A DNA stretch of 64,000 nt from UBA12202 sp002691725 (GCA_965660675.1 CBFIAU010000001.1:186001-250000); one strand, 5' to 3'. Shown: positions 23,675 through 33,585, numbered from the stretch's first letter. Notes: generated by a model from the letters alone, not told the origin. Translations and numbers: made by a program.

Positions 23675-25051
23675 ATGGATGCACACCCTCATACCCCACC
23701 GTTATCTGATAAGTCGTCTCAAACCGTATTTAGACGATATATTTATATGATGCTTATGGGCGTTATTCTGATGATCGGCGTTATTACTGTTCTCTCCTCA
23801 CCTTCAAATAGCCAGACATCACGCGATCAGGTCTATAAGGATTTGTCAGTATTTGGAGAAGTCTTTGAACGTATTCGTGATAATTATGTAGAGCCTGTTG
23901 ATGACACGGATTTAATCCATTCAGCCATTGACGGTATGCTGAAATCACTTGACCCTCATTCCAGCTTTCTGACGGCTGAAGATTTTGATCAGATGAAGGA
24001 ACGCACGCGCGGCGAGTTTGGCGGCTTAGGCGTTGAGATTACAACGGAAGACGGTTTTATCAAGGTTGTCTCACCTATTGACGATACCCCTGCTGATAAG
24101 GCTGGCATCATATCTGGTGATCTGATTATTGGAATTGATGGTCAAAATGTGGTGGGGATATCCTTGCGTGAGGCGGTTGATCTAATGCGGGGTGACGTTG
24201 GAAGTGAGATTACCATTACCGTTCAACGTGGTGAGGACGCGCCATTTGATGTGACATTAGAACGTGATGTTATCAAAAGTTGGAGCGTCCGCTCTGATAG
24301 CTATGGCGATGTCGGATATATTCGGGTGACCAGTTTTACCCAAGAGACGACCCCTGGCTTGCTCCGTACTATGACTGCTTTGCGCGAGCAGCATGGTAAA
24401 AACTTAATTGGAATTGTCCTTGATTTACGCAATAACCCTGGTGGTTTGCTGAGTGAGGCTATTTCTGTCACCGATGCGTTTTTGGAACAGGGTGAGATTG
24501 TCTCGACACGTGGCCGCAATAACAGCTCGGCGTCTCGGTATTTTGCCAGTGCTGGCGATATATCTGACGGAATTCCTATTGTTGTGCTGATTAATTCTGG
24601 TTCAGCATCAGCGTCTGAGATTGTGGCAGGCGCCTTAAAAGATCATGAGCGCGCCTTGATCATGGGCACCAGATCATTTGGCAAAGGGTCAGTCCAAAGC
24701 GTTATTCCGATTGGCGCAGACGCCGCCATGCGGATAACGACCGCACGCTATTACACGCCTTCCGGGGTATCTATTCAAGGCACTGGCATCACCCCCGATA
24801 TCATTGTTGAGCTGGCTACTATCGAAAATCTTGATGTTGTGACGTTCCGCGAAGAAGACCTGAAAGGATCATTGGAGAATCAAGATGCTCCTGATACGGG
24901 TACGGATGCTAATCAGGGTGACAATCAGGATGCTAATCAGGGCGACAATCAGGGTGATAATGGCGGTGAGACCCCGATCAGAGACTATCAGCTGGCACGA
25001 GCTGTTGATCTGCTCAATGGTCTCCGCGTCTTCAAAGGAGCCCTGCAGTGA
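23675..25051 (+). CDS. ctpA: Carboxy-terminal processing protease (S41A)
   Basis: A 458-residue periplasmic serine protease with a Ser-Lys dyad. An N-terminal membrane anchor or signal lies at about 22-41. The PDZ domain is at about 110-190 (GEFGGLGVEI, DTPADKAGI). The catalytic core follows, with NSGSASASEI at 307-316 and Lys337 in FGKGSVQ. Residues 406-431 form a low-complexity insert of NQGD-type tetrapeptides coded by a 12-bp repeat. It processes or degrades envelope proteins; the exact substrates are unknown. The stop overlaps the rppH GTG start (GTGA). Confidence 0.95.
   Translation: MDAHPHTPPLSDKSSQTVFRRYIYMMLMGVILMIGVITVLSSPSNSQTSRDQVYKDLSVFGEVFERIRDNYVEPVDDTDLIHSAIDGMLKSLDPHSSFLTAEDFDQMKERTRGEFGGLGVEITTEDGFIKVVSPIDDTPADKAGIISGDLIIGIDGQNVVGISLREAVDLMRGDVGSEITITVQRGEDAPFDVTLERDVIKSWSVRSDSYGDVGYIRVTSFTQETTPGLLRTMTALREQHGKNLIGIVLDLRNNPGGLLSEAISVTDAFLEQGEIVSTRGRNNSSASRYFASAGDISDGIPIVVLINSGSASASEIVAGALKDHERALIMGTRSFGKGSVQSVIPIGADAAMRITTARYYTPSGVSIQGTGITPDIIVELATIENLDVVTFREEDLKGSLENQDAPDTGTDANQGDNQDANQGDNQGDNGGETPIRDYQLARAVDLLNGLRVFKGALQ
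24905..24970 (+). repeat. 12-bp repeat array inside ctpA
   Basis: Five 12-bp units from 24911 (AATCAGGGTGAC, AATCAGGATGCT, AATCAGGGCGAC, AATCAGGGTGAT, AATGGCGGTGAG). The first four form a 24-bp higher-order duplication beginning at 24905. They encode NQGD/NQDA tetrapeptides, in frame. Confidence 0.93.
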
Positions 25052-25533
25052 GCCAACCAATAGATTATCATTGCCGTCCGTTCCGGCCTTGTGTTGGGAT
25101 AATGCTAATTAATTCGGTTAATCAGATTTTTGTTGGCCAACGCCTTGATAATCATGGCGATGCTTGGCAAATGCCACAAGGCGGAATTGATCATGGCGAA
25201 ACCCCGCTTGAGGCTGGATTGCGCGAAATGCATGAGGAAATTGGCACCAATAAAGCGCAGTTGCTGCGTGAACATCCTGAATGGCTTTCTTACAGCATCC
25301 CCGAAGGCTTGGCTAATCAGCTCTGGGGCGGTAAATATCGCGGCCAAACCCAAAAATGGTTAGCCTTCCGCTTTACAGGTGATAATGCAGATATCAATAT
25401 TGACACCCAACATCCTGAGTTTCGGCAATGGCGCTGGTCATCTGTCACCAGCCTGCATCAACTTGCTGTGCCGTTCAAACGACAAGTCTATGGTAAAATC
25501 ATAGAAGATTTTAGAGATATTTTTGAGATTTAA
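25048..25533 (+). CDS. rppH: RNA pyrophosphohydrolase (Nudix)
   Basis: Removes pyrophosphate from the 5' end of mRNA, which starts decay (an alternative name in the family is diadenosine polyphosphate hydrolase). The 161-residue protein has FRPCVGIMLIN and the Nudix box GGIDHGETPLEAGLREMHEE, the glutamates of REMHEE binding metal. WQMPQGG and YRGQTQKWLAFRF are typical of RppH. The GTG start overlaps the ctpA stop. Its stop abuts the atpC stop of the opposite strand with no base between. Confidence 0.95.
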   Translation: MSQPIDYHCRPFRPCVGIMLINSVNQIFVGQRLDNHGDAWQMPQGGIDHGETPLEAGLREMHEEIGTNKAQLLREHPEWLSYSIPEGLANQLWGGKYRGQTQKWLAFRFTGDNADINIDTQHPEFRQWRWSSVTSLHQLAVPFKRQVYGKIIEDFRDIFEI

Positions 25534-25899
25534 TTAAAGCGCAGAGATCGCGGCATCAAGAAACTCTTGTTCTCTTGAATTGCCGTTATTGGTTGCTGTT
25601 TGACGTTGTGCCACTAATTCTGTCTTGCTTGCGTTATCAAGATTAACAGCACGTTCAGCCAGAACGGTACATCTATCCTCGGTCACATCAACGATACCGC
25701 CATCAACCATGATGCGGCCGCTAACACTACCGTTCACATATATTTCAACAACACCGCGTTTAAGGGTTGAGATCGTTGGAGCATGACGTGGCATGGCGCC
25801 AAACAGCCCCATACTACCCGGAACGACAACCATACTGGCATCAACTGCCATCATGATGCGTGCCGGAGTAACCAATTCAAATGCAGTGGTTTCAGCCAT
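25534..25899 (-). CDS. atpC: ATP synthase F1 epsilon subunit
   Basis: A 121-residue central-stalk subunit, last gene of the F1 operon. FELVTPARIMM, VVVPGSMGLFGAMPRHAP and the beta-sandwich region VDGGIVDVTEDRCTVLAERA are standard. The C-terminal helical arm is short, ending near residue 120, so the inhibitory two-helix domain is reduced compared with E. coli, as in many Alphaproteobacteria. It is 33 bp downstream of atpD and its stop directly abuts convergent rppH. Confidence 0.95.
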   Translation of the reverse strand: MAETTAFELVTPARIMMAVDASMVVVPGSMGLFGAMPRHAPTISTLKRGVVEIYVNGSVSGRIMVDGGIVDVTEDRCTVLAERAVNLDNASKTELVAQRQTATNNGNSREQEFLDAAISAL

Positions 25900-25932
25900 G
25901 TTCCAACCCTGTTCTCAATACCAATGATACCC

Positions 25933-27357
25933 TTATGCTGCTTCGGCGGTAAGTTTTTTACCTTTTTCAACAGCTTCCTCAATAGTCCCAACCATGTAGA
26001 AAGCGGCTTCTGGCAGGTGGTCATATTCACCATTAACAATGCCCATAAAGCCTTTGATGGTATCTTCAAGTGAAACCAGCTTACCGGGTGAGCCGGTAAA
26101 GACTTCGGCGACATGGAACGGCTGTGACAAGAAGCGCTGAATTTTACGCGCTCTGGCCACAACCAGCTTATCTTCTTCTGATAATTCATCCATCCCGAGA
26201 ATAGCAATAATATCTTGCAAGGATTTATACTGCTGGAGGACTTCCTGCACTCTCCGCGCGACGCCGTAATGCTCATCACCGACAATCCGTGGGTCAAGCA
26301 TTCTGGAGGTCGAATCGAGTGGGTCAACCGCAGGATAAATTCCAAGTTCAGCAATCTGACGTGAAAGTACCGTTGTTGCATCAAGGTGAGCAAAAGATGT
26401 TGCCGGCGCCGGGTCAGTCAAGTCATCAGCAGGAACATAAATCGCCTGCACTGATGTAATAGAGCCTTTACGAGTTGTGGTAATGCGCTCTTGCAGGGCA
26501 CCCATATCTGTCGCCAGAGTTGGCTGATATCCCACCGCTGATGGAATACGGCCAAGCAAGGCAGACACTTCAGAACCAGCTTGCGTGAAGCGGAAAATGT
26601 TATCAACAAAGAACAGAACATCCTGGCCTTCTTCGTCACGGAAATATTCAGCCAGCGTCAATCCGGTTAGAGCAACCCGCGCCCGCGCCCCTGGAGGTTC
26701 ATTCATCTGACCATAAACAAGAGCCGCCTTTGAGCCTTCGCCATCGGTTTTGATAACGCCAGATTCAACCATTTCGTGATAAAGGTCGTTACCTTCACGT
26801 GTTCGCTCACCAACACCGGCAAAAACCGAATAGCCGCCATGAGCTTTCGCCACGTTGTTAATCAGTTCCATAATAAGAACCGTTTTACCAACACCAGCAC
26901 CACCAAACAGCCCAATCTTACCGCCTTTGGCATATGGCGCTAGCAGATCAACAACCTTGATCCCTGTAACCAGAATCTCAGCTTCTGTTGACTGATCAAT
27001 ATAGTCAGGTGCCGGACGGTGAATAGGGAAAGTCAGCTTCGATTTGACTGGCTTGCCTTCGTCCACAGGCTCCCCCACAACATTAAGAATACGGCCAAGA
27101 GTTTCAGGGCCAACAGGAACACGAATAGGCTCACCTGTATCGACGACTTCCTGCCCACGAACCAGCCCTTCGGTTGAGTCCATAGCGATACAGCGAACGG
27201 TTTGCTCGCCCAGATGCTGTGCTACTTCAAGCACAAGTCTCTGCCCATCATTATCGACATGAATGGCGTTAAGAATTGGTGGCAATTCGCCATCAAATTC
27301 TACATCGACGACAGCGCCGATAATCTGTGTCAGTCTACCTTTTGCGTTATTGGCCAT
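25933..27357 (-). CDS. atpD: ATP synthase F1 beta subunit
   Basis: The catalytic 474-residue subunit. The Walker A loop GGAGVGKT is at 152-159 and GERTREGNDLYHEM follows; DELSEEDK lies near residue 390 and is the contact with gamma. The start at 27357 gives MANNAKGRLTQIIGAVVDVEF, the usual form; a longer frame to 27420 runs into the atpG 3' end and is rejected. It is fourth in atpHAGDC. The F0 genes (a, b, c) are not in this window, as is normal for Alphaproteobacteria, where they form a separate operon. Confidence 0.98.
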   Translation of the reverse strand: MANNAKGRLTQIIGAVVDVEFDGELPPILNAIHVDNDGQRLVLEVAQHLGEQTVRCIAMDSTEGLVRGQEVVDTGEPIRVPVGPETLGRILNVVGEPVDEGKPVKSKLTFPIHRPAPDYIDQSTEAEILVTGIKVVDLLAPYAKGGKIGLFGGAGVGKTVLIMELINNVAKAHGGYSVFAGVGERTREGNDLYHEMVESGVIKTDGEGSKAALVYGQMNEPPGARARVALTGLTLAEYFRDEEGQDVLFFVDNIFRFTQAGSEVSALLGRIPSAVGYQPTLATDMGALQERITTTRKGSITSVQAIYVPADDLTDPAPATSFAHLDATTVLSRQIAELGIYPAVDPLDSTSRMLDPRIVGDEHYGVARRVQEVLQQYKSLQDIIAILGMDELSEEDKLVVARARKIQRFLSQPFHVAEVFTGSPGKLVSLEDTIKGFMGIVNGEYDHLPEAAFYMVGTIEEAVEKGKKLTAEAA

Positions 27358-27388
27358 GATACGATGCTCCAGCTTGCAGTTAATCGGG

Positions 27389-28273
27389 TTACAGCGCTTC
27401 TGCCCCAGAAATAATTTCAATCAATTCAGTTGTAATAGCGGCCTGACGAGTCCGGTTATAAACCATCGTCAGACGATCAATCAGATCACCGGCATTACGG
27501 GTTGCGTTATCCATTGCCGTCATCCGCGCCGCCAATTCACTGGCTGAACTTTCTAGGATAGCTGCATAGATTTGTGTACTAAGGTTGCGCGGCAATAAAT
27601 CGGCCAGCACGCTCGCTTCATCTGGTTCATACTCATAAGGGGCTTTGCCCTCATTTTCTGCACCAGCCTCGGCCTCCTCATCAATCGTGACAGGGATTAG
27701 TGTATCAACATTCACTTCCTGTGAAATAGCAGAAACAAAACGGTTAAAAATGATCTGGCAGCGATCAAGCTGACCATTTTCAAGCCGATCAATAATAGCA
27801 TCAGAGATGGTATCAATATCGGCAAATGAGACCGACGTGCCTTGCACGCCTTCTTTAGTGTCAACGATGATATCCGCGAACTCACGCTGTAAAGCGTCCT
27901 TGGCTTTCCGGCCAACCATCAATAGATCAACGGTCTTGCCGTCCGTTTTCAGCATCTCCACCTGACGGCGGGTTGCCCGAATAATACTGCCATTAAAGCC
28001 ACCACAAAGCCCCCGATCAGCCGATACGACGATCAACAGCACCCGATTATCCTGACCTGTTCCAGCCAATAATGCTGGCGCCGTTTCGGGTGATGCCTTG
28101 CTTGCCAGACTATTGATAATGGCTGACATGCGGGTTGAATATGGTCGTGAGGCCTCAGCGTTTTCTTGCGCTCGCCGCAGTTTAGCCGCCGCCACCATTT
28201 TCATGGCAGAGGTGATCTTTTGCGTCGACTTAACGCTTTTGATCCGGTTCTTTAAATCTTTCAAATTGGCCAT
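27389..28273 (-). CDS. atpG: ATP synthase F1 gamma subunit
   Basis: A 294-residue rotor shaft. N-terminal coiled-coil helix MANLKDLKNRIKSVKSTQKI, central VVSADRGLCGGFNGS, and C-terminal helix with ESSASELAARMTAMDNATRNA, ending in NRTRQAAITTELIEIISGA; these are quoted as separate blocks. An insertion at about residues 200-215, rich in acidic residues (DEEAEAGAENEGKAPYEYEP), is a little longer than in E. coli. It lies between atpA and atpD with about 30-bp gaps. Confidence 0.97.
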   Translation of the reverse strand: MANLKDLKNRIKSVKSTQKITSAMKMVAAAKLRRAQENAEASRPYSTRMSAIINSLASKASPETAPALLAGTGQDNRVLLIVVSADRGLCGGFNGSIIRATRRQVEMLKTDGKTVDLLMVGRKAKDALQREFADIIVDTKEGVQGTSVSFADIDTISDAIIDRLENGQLDRCQIIFNRFVSAISQEVNVDTLIPVTIDEEAEAGAENEGKAPYEYEPDEASVLADLLPRNLSTQIYAAILESSASELAARMTAMDNATRNAGDLIDRLTMVYNRTRQAAITTELIEIISGAEAL

Positions 28274-28304
28274 GGGGCAAAATCCTGATTATCAAAGAAC
28301 CAAA

Positions 28305-29840
28305 TTAGGCAAAGCTCTTGGCGAAACCATCAAGTTCAGCAACCAGCTTCTCTTTGGTATCGTCAGACACTGCTTTTTCGTCACGAATAATTTTTAGGAC
28401 ATTGGCACCAGCCCCGCGCATATGGTTGAGGAAGCCTTCTTCAAAGCGGCCAACATCAGCAAGGGCGATTTTATCCAAATAGCCATTAACCCCGGCAAAG
28501 ATAGATACAACCTGCTCCTCGATGGGCATTGGTGAATATTGCGGCTGTTTAAGCAATTCGGTCAAGCGCGCCCCACGATCAAGCAATTGTCTGGTTGAGG
28601 CATCCATATCTGATGCAAACTGGGCAAAAGCCGCCATTTCACGATACTGCGCTAATTCAAGTTTAATAGAGCCAGCAACTTGTTTCATGGCCTTAACCTG
28701 CGCCGCCGAACCAACACGGCTAACCGACAGGCCGACATTCACCGCAGGCCGAATACCTTGATAGAACAGATCCGTTTCAAGGAAAATCTGACCATCTGTA
28801 ATCGAGATCACATTGGTTGGAATAAACGCCGACACGTCACCGCCTTGAGTTTCAATAACGGGCAGAGCCGTTAATGAGCCTAACCCATTATCTTCATTGA
28901 GCTTAGCTGCCCGTTCCAATAGACGTGAGTGCAAATAGAACACATCACCAGGATAGGCTTCACGACCTGGAGGACGACGAAGCAATAATGACATCTGGCG
29001 ATAGGCTACGGCCTGCTTTGACAAATCATCATAAACGATGACAGCATGCATGCCATTATCGCGGAAATATTCACCCATCGCACAAGCGGTGTATGGAGCA
29101 ATAAACTGAAGCGGTGCCGGGTCTGATGCTGTTGCGGCAACAACAATCGAATATTCCATCGCGCCATTTTCTTCGAGTGTGCGGACAATTTGCGCCACGG
29201 TCGAGCGTTTCTGGCCAACCGCCACATAAATACAAAAGAGCTTTTTATTATCATCTTTACCAGCGGCATCATTGACTGATTTCTGATTGATAAAGGCATC
29301 AATGGCAATCGCTGTTTTGCCTGTCTGTCTGTCGCCAATGATAAGCTCACGCTGACCACGACCAATAGGGATAAGGCTATCAATGGCTTTCAGGCCAGTT
29401 TGCATAGGCTCATGAACGGATTTTCGCGGCATGATGCCAGGGGCTTTGACTTCCACCCGGCGGCGCGCTTCAGACTCGATCGGGCCTTTGCCATCAATAG
29501 GGTTGCCAAGACCATCAACAACCCGACCCAACAATCCTTTGCCTGTTGGAACGTCAACAATAGCGCCTGTTCGGCGGACGATTGTGCCTTCGCTAATGGC
29601 CCGGTCATCACCAAAGATCACGATACCGACATTATCACTCTCAAGGTTCAGCGCCATGCCTTTGATGCCGCCGTCAAACTCGACCATCTCACCAGCACGA
29701 ACCTCATCGAGGCCGTATACTCTGGCAATACCGTCACCAACCGATAACACTCGGCCAACTTCAGCAACTTCGGCTTCGCTGCCAAAGTTAGTAATCTGTT
29801 CCTTAATAATAGCTGAGATTTCAGCGGCGCGAATGTCCAT
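28305..29840 (-). CDS. atpA: ATP synthase F1 alpha subunit
   Basis: A 511-residue non-catalytic nucleotide-binding subunit. It starts MDIRAAEISAIIKEQI; the Walker A loop GDRQTGKT is at 169-176; VGLSVSRVGSAAQ is the conserved C-terminal region near the arginine finger. Its ATG overlaps the atpH stop by 1 bp (TAATG), so translation is coupled. Confidence 0.98.
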   Translation of the reverse strand: MDIRAAEISAIIKEQITNFGSEAEVAEVGRVLSVGDGIARVYGLDEVRAGEMVEFDGGIKGMALNLESDNVGIVIFGDDRAISEGTIVRRTGAIVDVPTGKGLLGRVVDGLGNPIDGKGPIESEARRRVEVKAPGIMPRKSVHEPMQTGLKAIDSLIPIGRGQRELIIGDRQTGKTAIAIDAFINQKSVNDAAGKDDNKKLFCIYVAVGQKRSTVAQIVRTLEENGAMEYSIVVAATASDPAPLQFIAPYTACAMGEYFRDNGMHAVIVYDDLSKQAVAYRQMSLLLRRPPGREAYPGDVFYLHSRLLERAAKLNEDNGLGSLTALPVIETQGGDVSAFIPTNVISITDGQIFLETDLFYQGIRPAVNVGLSVSRVGSAAQVKAMKQVAGSIKLELAQYREMAAFAQFASDMDASTRQLLDRGARLTELLKQPQYSPMPIEEQVVSIFAGVNGYLDKIALADVGRFEEGFLNHMRGAGANVLKIIRDEKAVSDDTKEKLVAELDGFAKSFA

Positions 29841-30391
29841 TACCCAACACCCTTCATAGCGGCTTCAAGCCGGTTCAGTTTCGTTTTGATCGATGTATCA
29901 ATCATGCGTGATCCGATACGTACCACCAATCCGCCAATCAAAGAAGGATCAACTGAGGTTTCCAGAGCAATTTTATCACTCTTGGTAACACTTGCTATCG
30001 CTTCCATGACGCCAGATTCATGTGACGCATCAAGAGGAACAGCCGAGATGACTTCTGCCGAAATCTCACCCCGACGTTTGGCCAGATCGGCCAAGAAAAC
30101 AGTAATCATTTGAGGCAAGGCAAAAAGCCGCCCATTTTGACAAATTGTTCCGACAAACTTAACCACCAGATCATCAGCACCTGATTTCTCAAGGATAGCC
30201 TGCATAATCCTGGCTTGATCATCACGGCTCATAGCTGAGGACAGGATAACATCACGCAAATCATCAAATTCGCTGATCATAGTTTCCATATCGGCAAAGT
30301 TACGGGCAATAATATCTATTTTACCCATAGAGTCAGCAAGCTCAAACAGAGCTTTAACGTAACGTTTGGCTAAACCAGCACTTGATGACAT
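29840..30391 (-). CDS. atpH: ATP synthase F1 delta subunit
   Basis: A 183-residue peripheral-stalk subunit (OSCP type) that joins F1 to the b subunits. SAGLAKRYVKALFELAD at the N-terminus and the C-terminal SLIGGLVVRIGSRMIDTSIK are family hallmarks. First gene of the operon; the ribosome site CGGAGGAT lies about 10 nt before the ATG. A promoter candidate stands about 100 bp upstream. Confidence 0.96.
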   Translation of the reverse strand: MSSSAGLAKRYVKALFELADSMGKIDIIARNFADMETMISEFDDLRDVILSSAMSRDDQARIMQAILEKSGADDLVVKFVGTICQNGRLFALPQMITVFLADLAKRRGEISAEVISAVPLDASHESGVMEAIASVTKSDKIALETSVDPSLIGGLVVRIGSRMIDTSIKTKLNRLEAAMKGVG

Positions 30392-30493
30392 GGAGCGGTA
30401 ATCCTCCGGCCAAATTGGTCAGCAATTGTTTAGAAGAATATCACACAATTACCTGACCTGATTAATATCAGAACACTTGTTGAGATGGTTGCT

Positions 30494-30523
30494 ATCATAG
30501 GAAAAACGCTAAAGCAAGATCAA
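30494..30523 (-). promoter_or_regulatory. Promoter candidate for atpHAGDC
   Basis: On the minus strand: TTGATC (30523-30518), 18-bp spacer, TATGAT (30499-30494), about 100 bp before the atpH ATG in the 209-bp gap after priA. The rest of that gap shows no gene. Confidence 0.5.
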
Positions 30524-30600
30524 TGCGATGTTTTTAAGCAATCAGCGGCAAAATGACCAATTTCTTTTGCCAAAACCACACCATTATGAGGGAATCAGCC

Positions 30601-32811
30601 TTAAAAGAAACTGACCGGATCAATATCGACCTGACAGCTGACGGCTGATGGGATTGATATCGCCGCCAGCCATGATGTGATCACACGCTGTAAGTTTACA
30701 TCTCGTTCTGATTTTAGCAAGAATCGGACGCGATAATTGCGCCGCAGTAAGCGTAGTGGCGCTGGTGCTGGCCCTAATAACGTGACGCCATCGAAATTCG
30801 GCCAGTGGTCAACCATCTGCCGCGCGATTATCATTAAACGCGCCTCATCCCGACCTGACAGGATAACTGCCGCTAAACGTCCATATGGCGGCATAGCGGC
30901 GTCTTGGCGGGCGGCTTTTTCTGCCTCTATAAAGCCATCTCTGTCATCATGGATCAAACTTTGCAACACCGCCGACTGAGGCATAGCGGTTTGCAGCAGA
31001 ACCTTGCCCGGGCGTTCCGCACGTCCAGCCCGCCCAGCAACTTGCGTCAGCAACTGCCAGCTTAGCTCCCCGCCTCGTAAATCGGCACCACCAAGCCCCA
31101 AATCCGCGTCAACCACGCCAACCAAGGTCAAATCCGGAAAATGATGCCCCTTAGCCACCATCTGCGTGCCGATGATGATATCAATCTCATCATTATGGAC
31201 AGCATTGAAAAATTGCTCCGCCAAGGCTGGTGTGGTGATCGCATCACTTGAAAATATCCCTTGCCGAGCCTCTGGAAAGCGAATAGTGACCTCCTCGGCC
31301 AGCCGTTCAACCCCGGGGCCGCAGGACATAATCATGCCTTCGGTCTGACAACTTGGGCAAATCGACGGGAACTGGCTGTTATGTCCACAATGATGACAGC
31401 GCAATTCACCGGCTGATTTATGGGTAACTAGCCAAGCCGAGCAATTCGGACAAACGATCCTTTCCCGACAGGATAAGCATAATGACATCGGCGCATAGCC
31501 ACGGCGATTAAGAAATAACAGCACTTGTTCTTTCTGCTCCAGCGCCTTGCTGATCGCATCAACCAAAGGCGGTGACAGCCAACGGCGGCGTTCAGCTGGC
31601 GTCTTGCCAAGATCAATCAAGGCCATATCTGGCATCCCTGCCGCCCCGTAACGCGACATTAGCCTGATATGATGATATTTCCCCTGCTCCGCGTTAACCA
31701 GCGATTCGAGTGATGGCGTCGCCGATGACAGAATGACAGGTATCTGGCTTAAATGGGCACGCAGAACCGCCATATCACGAGCATGATAGCGGACGCCATC
31801 TTGCTGGCGAAAGCTTTGCTCATGCTCCTCATCAACGATAATCACCCCCGGATTTTTGAAAGGCAGGAATAAGGCAGACCTCGCTCCTGCCACAATCATC
31901 GGCTTACCGCGAATAGCATCACGCCATACAGCGCGGCGGCGACTATCAGTCAGCCCCGAATGCCACAATCCAGGGCGAAATCCAAACCGCTCATAACAGC
32001 GTCGCTCAAAGGCTTGTGATAAGGCAATCTCAGGCAGTAAGATCAACGCCTGACGGCCAGCTTTCAAGGCGGCGGCAACGGCCTCAAAATAGACCTCTGT
32101 CTTGCCTGACCCTGTCACTCCATCAAGTAAAAATGCGCTATACTGCTTGGCGGTGACCGCTTTGGCCAAGGTTTTTGCAGCGGTACTTTGCTCATCTGTC
32201 AGGCTTTTCAGACGATCCTGGATTGTCATATGATCCAGCAGATTGGCGCTGTTATCAGGCGTCATAGGAACCGCCGCCAGCAGACCATCATCACACATGG
32301 CTTTAATCGTGCTGGCTGTGGCGCCCGTCATGGCGCGGATCGCTGATAGGGTTTCCGGCACTTTACCAGCCAGTTCAGCAAGAATACTCTGCCGCCGTGC
32401 GGTTTTCGCCTGATCAGGTGAGGCAATCGCATGATAGCCTATCGACAGCGCATCATCTTTCAGCGCCGATGGCACAGAGCTTGCCATCTTCAGAACTAAT
32501 CCAGGCTTTTCCAAATACCATTTTGCCACCCAGTCTAAAAATTGCTGCATCTCAGGGGTGAGATGATAATCCGCATGAAACGGCGTCACAGTCTTTAATG
32601 TCATCGCCGCGCTAGCATCTGCCCGCCCAATAACCAGGCCAACAACCTGACGCTTGCCGAGAGGCGTTGCTACTAGCTGGCCAATATGCAAAGGCGTCTC
32701 ACAGCGATAACTCAAAGCCCCGTCCAGATGCGGTAAGGCCGTTGCCGGAACAACCCTGATCGGTGTCTTCTCTGGGATAATTTCTACGACTTGTGGGGCA
32801 TGAGATGACAT
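30601..32811 (-). CDS. priA: Primosomal replication protein N' (helicase PriA)
   Basis: A 736-residue superfamily 2 helicase that reloads the replisome at stalled forks. It has an N-terminal 3'-end-binding domain, Walker A GVTGSGKT at 231-238, DEEH at 327-330, and a cysteine-rich zinc insert around 430-480 (CLSCRERIVCPNC, CHHCG, CPSCQ). QVAGRAGRAERPGKV is helicase motif VI. It precedes the atp operon on the same strand but is separated from it by 209 bp. Confidence 0.97.
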   Translation of the reverse strand: MSSHAPQVVEIIPEKTPIRVVPATALPHLDGALSYRCETPLHIGQLVATPLGKRQVVGLVIGRADASAAMTLKTVTPFHADYHLTPEMQQFLDWVAKWYLEKPGLVLKMASSVPSALKDDALSIGYHAIASPDQAKTARRQSILAELAGKVPETLSAIRAMTGATASTIKAMCDDGLLAAVPMTPDNSANLLDHMTIQDRLKSLTDEQSTAAKTLAKAVTAKQYSAFLLDGVTGSGKTEVYFEAVAAALKAGRQALILLPEIALSQAFERRCYERFGFRPGLWHSGLTDSRRRAVWRDAIRGKPMIVAGARSALFLPFKNPGVIIVDEEHEQSFRQQDGVRYHARDMAVLRAHLSQIPVILSSATPSLESLVNAEQGKYHHIRLMSRYGAAGMPDMALIDLGKTPAERRRWLSPPLVDAISKALEQKEQVLLFLNRRGYAPMSLCLSCRERIVCPNCSAWLVTHKSAGELRCHHCGHNSQFPSICPSCQTEGMIMSCGPGVERLAEEVTIRFPEARQGIFSSDAITTPALAEQFFNAVHNDEIDIIIGTQMVAKGHHFPDLTLVGVVDADLGLGGADLRGGELSWQLLTQVAGRAGRAERPGKVLLQTAMPQSAVLQSLIHDDRDGFIEAEKAARQDAAMPPYGRLAAVILSGRDEARLMIIARQMVDHWPNFDGVTLLGPAPAPLRLLRRNYRVRFLLKSERDVNLQRVITSWLAAISIPSAVSCQVDIDPVSFF

Positions 32812-32931
32812 CGCCGTTTTATTCCTTCACCTTTGTCTCAGTCAGCATAGTAGCAGGCTAGCACTTTCTGATGTCTTGGGCTAATATGGATTAATAGCAA
32901 CGACAAGCGCAAACTAAAGGATACTTGACGC

Positions 32932-33585
32932 ATGAAACTTTTCCTTGATACCGCCAATATAGATGAGATCAAAGCCTTAAAAGACACAGGATTTGTTGAT
33001 GGCGTGACAACTAATCCATCGCTGATTGCCAAATCAGGGCGCAACCTGTTAGAAACGATTGCTGAGATTTGTGACTTGGTGGACGGCCCTGTTAGCGCCG
33101 AAGTGACAGCAACAGACGCCGACACCATGCTTAAAGAAGGGCTGAAACTCGCCGCTATTTCCGAAAATGTGGCGGTTAAAGTTCCCCTGACCGAAGCCGG
33201 ATTACTGACCTGTAAAGCGCTAAGTGATCAAGGCATAATGGTCAATGTGACGCTATGTTTTTCGGCGGCACAGGCGTTACTGGCGGCCAAAGCAGGCGCG
33301 ACATTTATCTCACCTTTTGTTGGCAGACTCGATGATATCGGCAGTGATGGCATGACATTGATTGAGGAAATTGTCACGATCTATGCGAATTATGGGATAG
33401 AGACAGAGGTGCTGGTAGCGTCAGTGCGCGGCGTTCAGCATGTTGTTGATGCCGCCATGTTAGGCGCACATGTGGCGACTGTCCCACCGCAAGTTATCAC
33501 CGCCATGTTCAACCATCCGCTTACTGATAAAGGGCTTGCCGCCTTTACGAGTGATTGGGAAAAAACCGGACAATCCATATTGTAA
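32932..33585 (+). CDS. Transaldolase/fructose-6-phosphate aldolase family enzyme
   Basis: A 217-residue TalC/MipB-type (beta/alpha)8 aldolase. MKLFLDTANIDEIK and DGVTTNPSLIAKSGR are the family start. The Schiff-base lysine is Lys83 in VAVKVPLTE. SPFVGRLDDIG and the C-terminal HPLTDKGLAAFTSDW complete the fold. Most short homologues in bacteria without a long transaldolase act as transaldolase in the pentose phosphate pathway; fructose-6-phosphate aldolase activity is the alternative. It stands alone between priA (divergent) and DUF484-xerC. Confidence 0.93.
   Translation: MKLFLDTANIDEIKALKDTGFVDGVTTNPSLIAKSGRNLLETIAEICDLVDGPVSAEVTATDADTMLKEGLKLAAISENVAVKVPLTEAGLLTCKALSDQGIMVNVTLCFSAAQALLAAKAGATFISPFVGRLDDIGSDGMTLIEEIVTIYANYGIETEVLVASVRGVQHVVDAAMLGAHVATVPPQVITAMFNHPLTDKGLAAFTSDWEKTGQSIL

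Noticed and set aside
25851..26393. Open frame of 180 codons opposite/out of frame with atpD and atpC
   Set aside because: Lies within the conserved atpD coding region in another frame of the same strand; composition and lack of any family resemblance mark it as a shadow.
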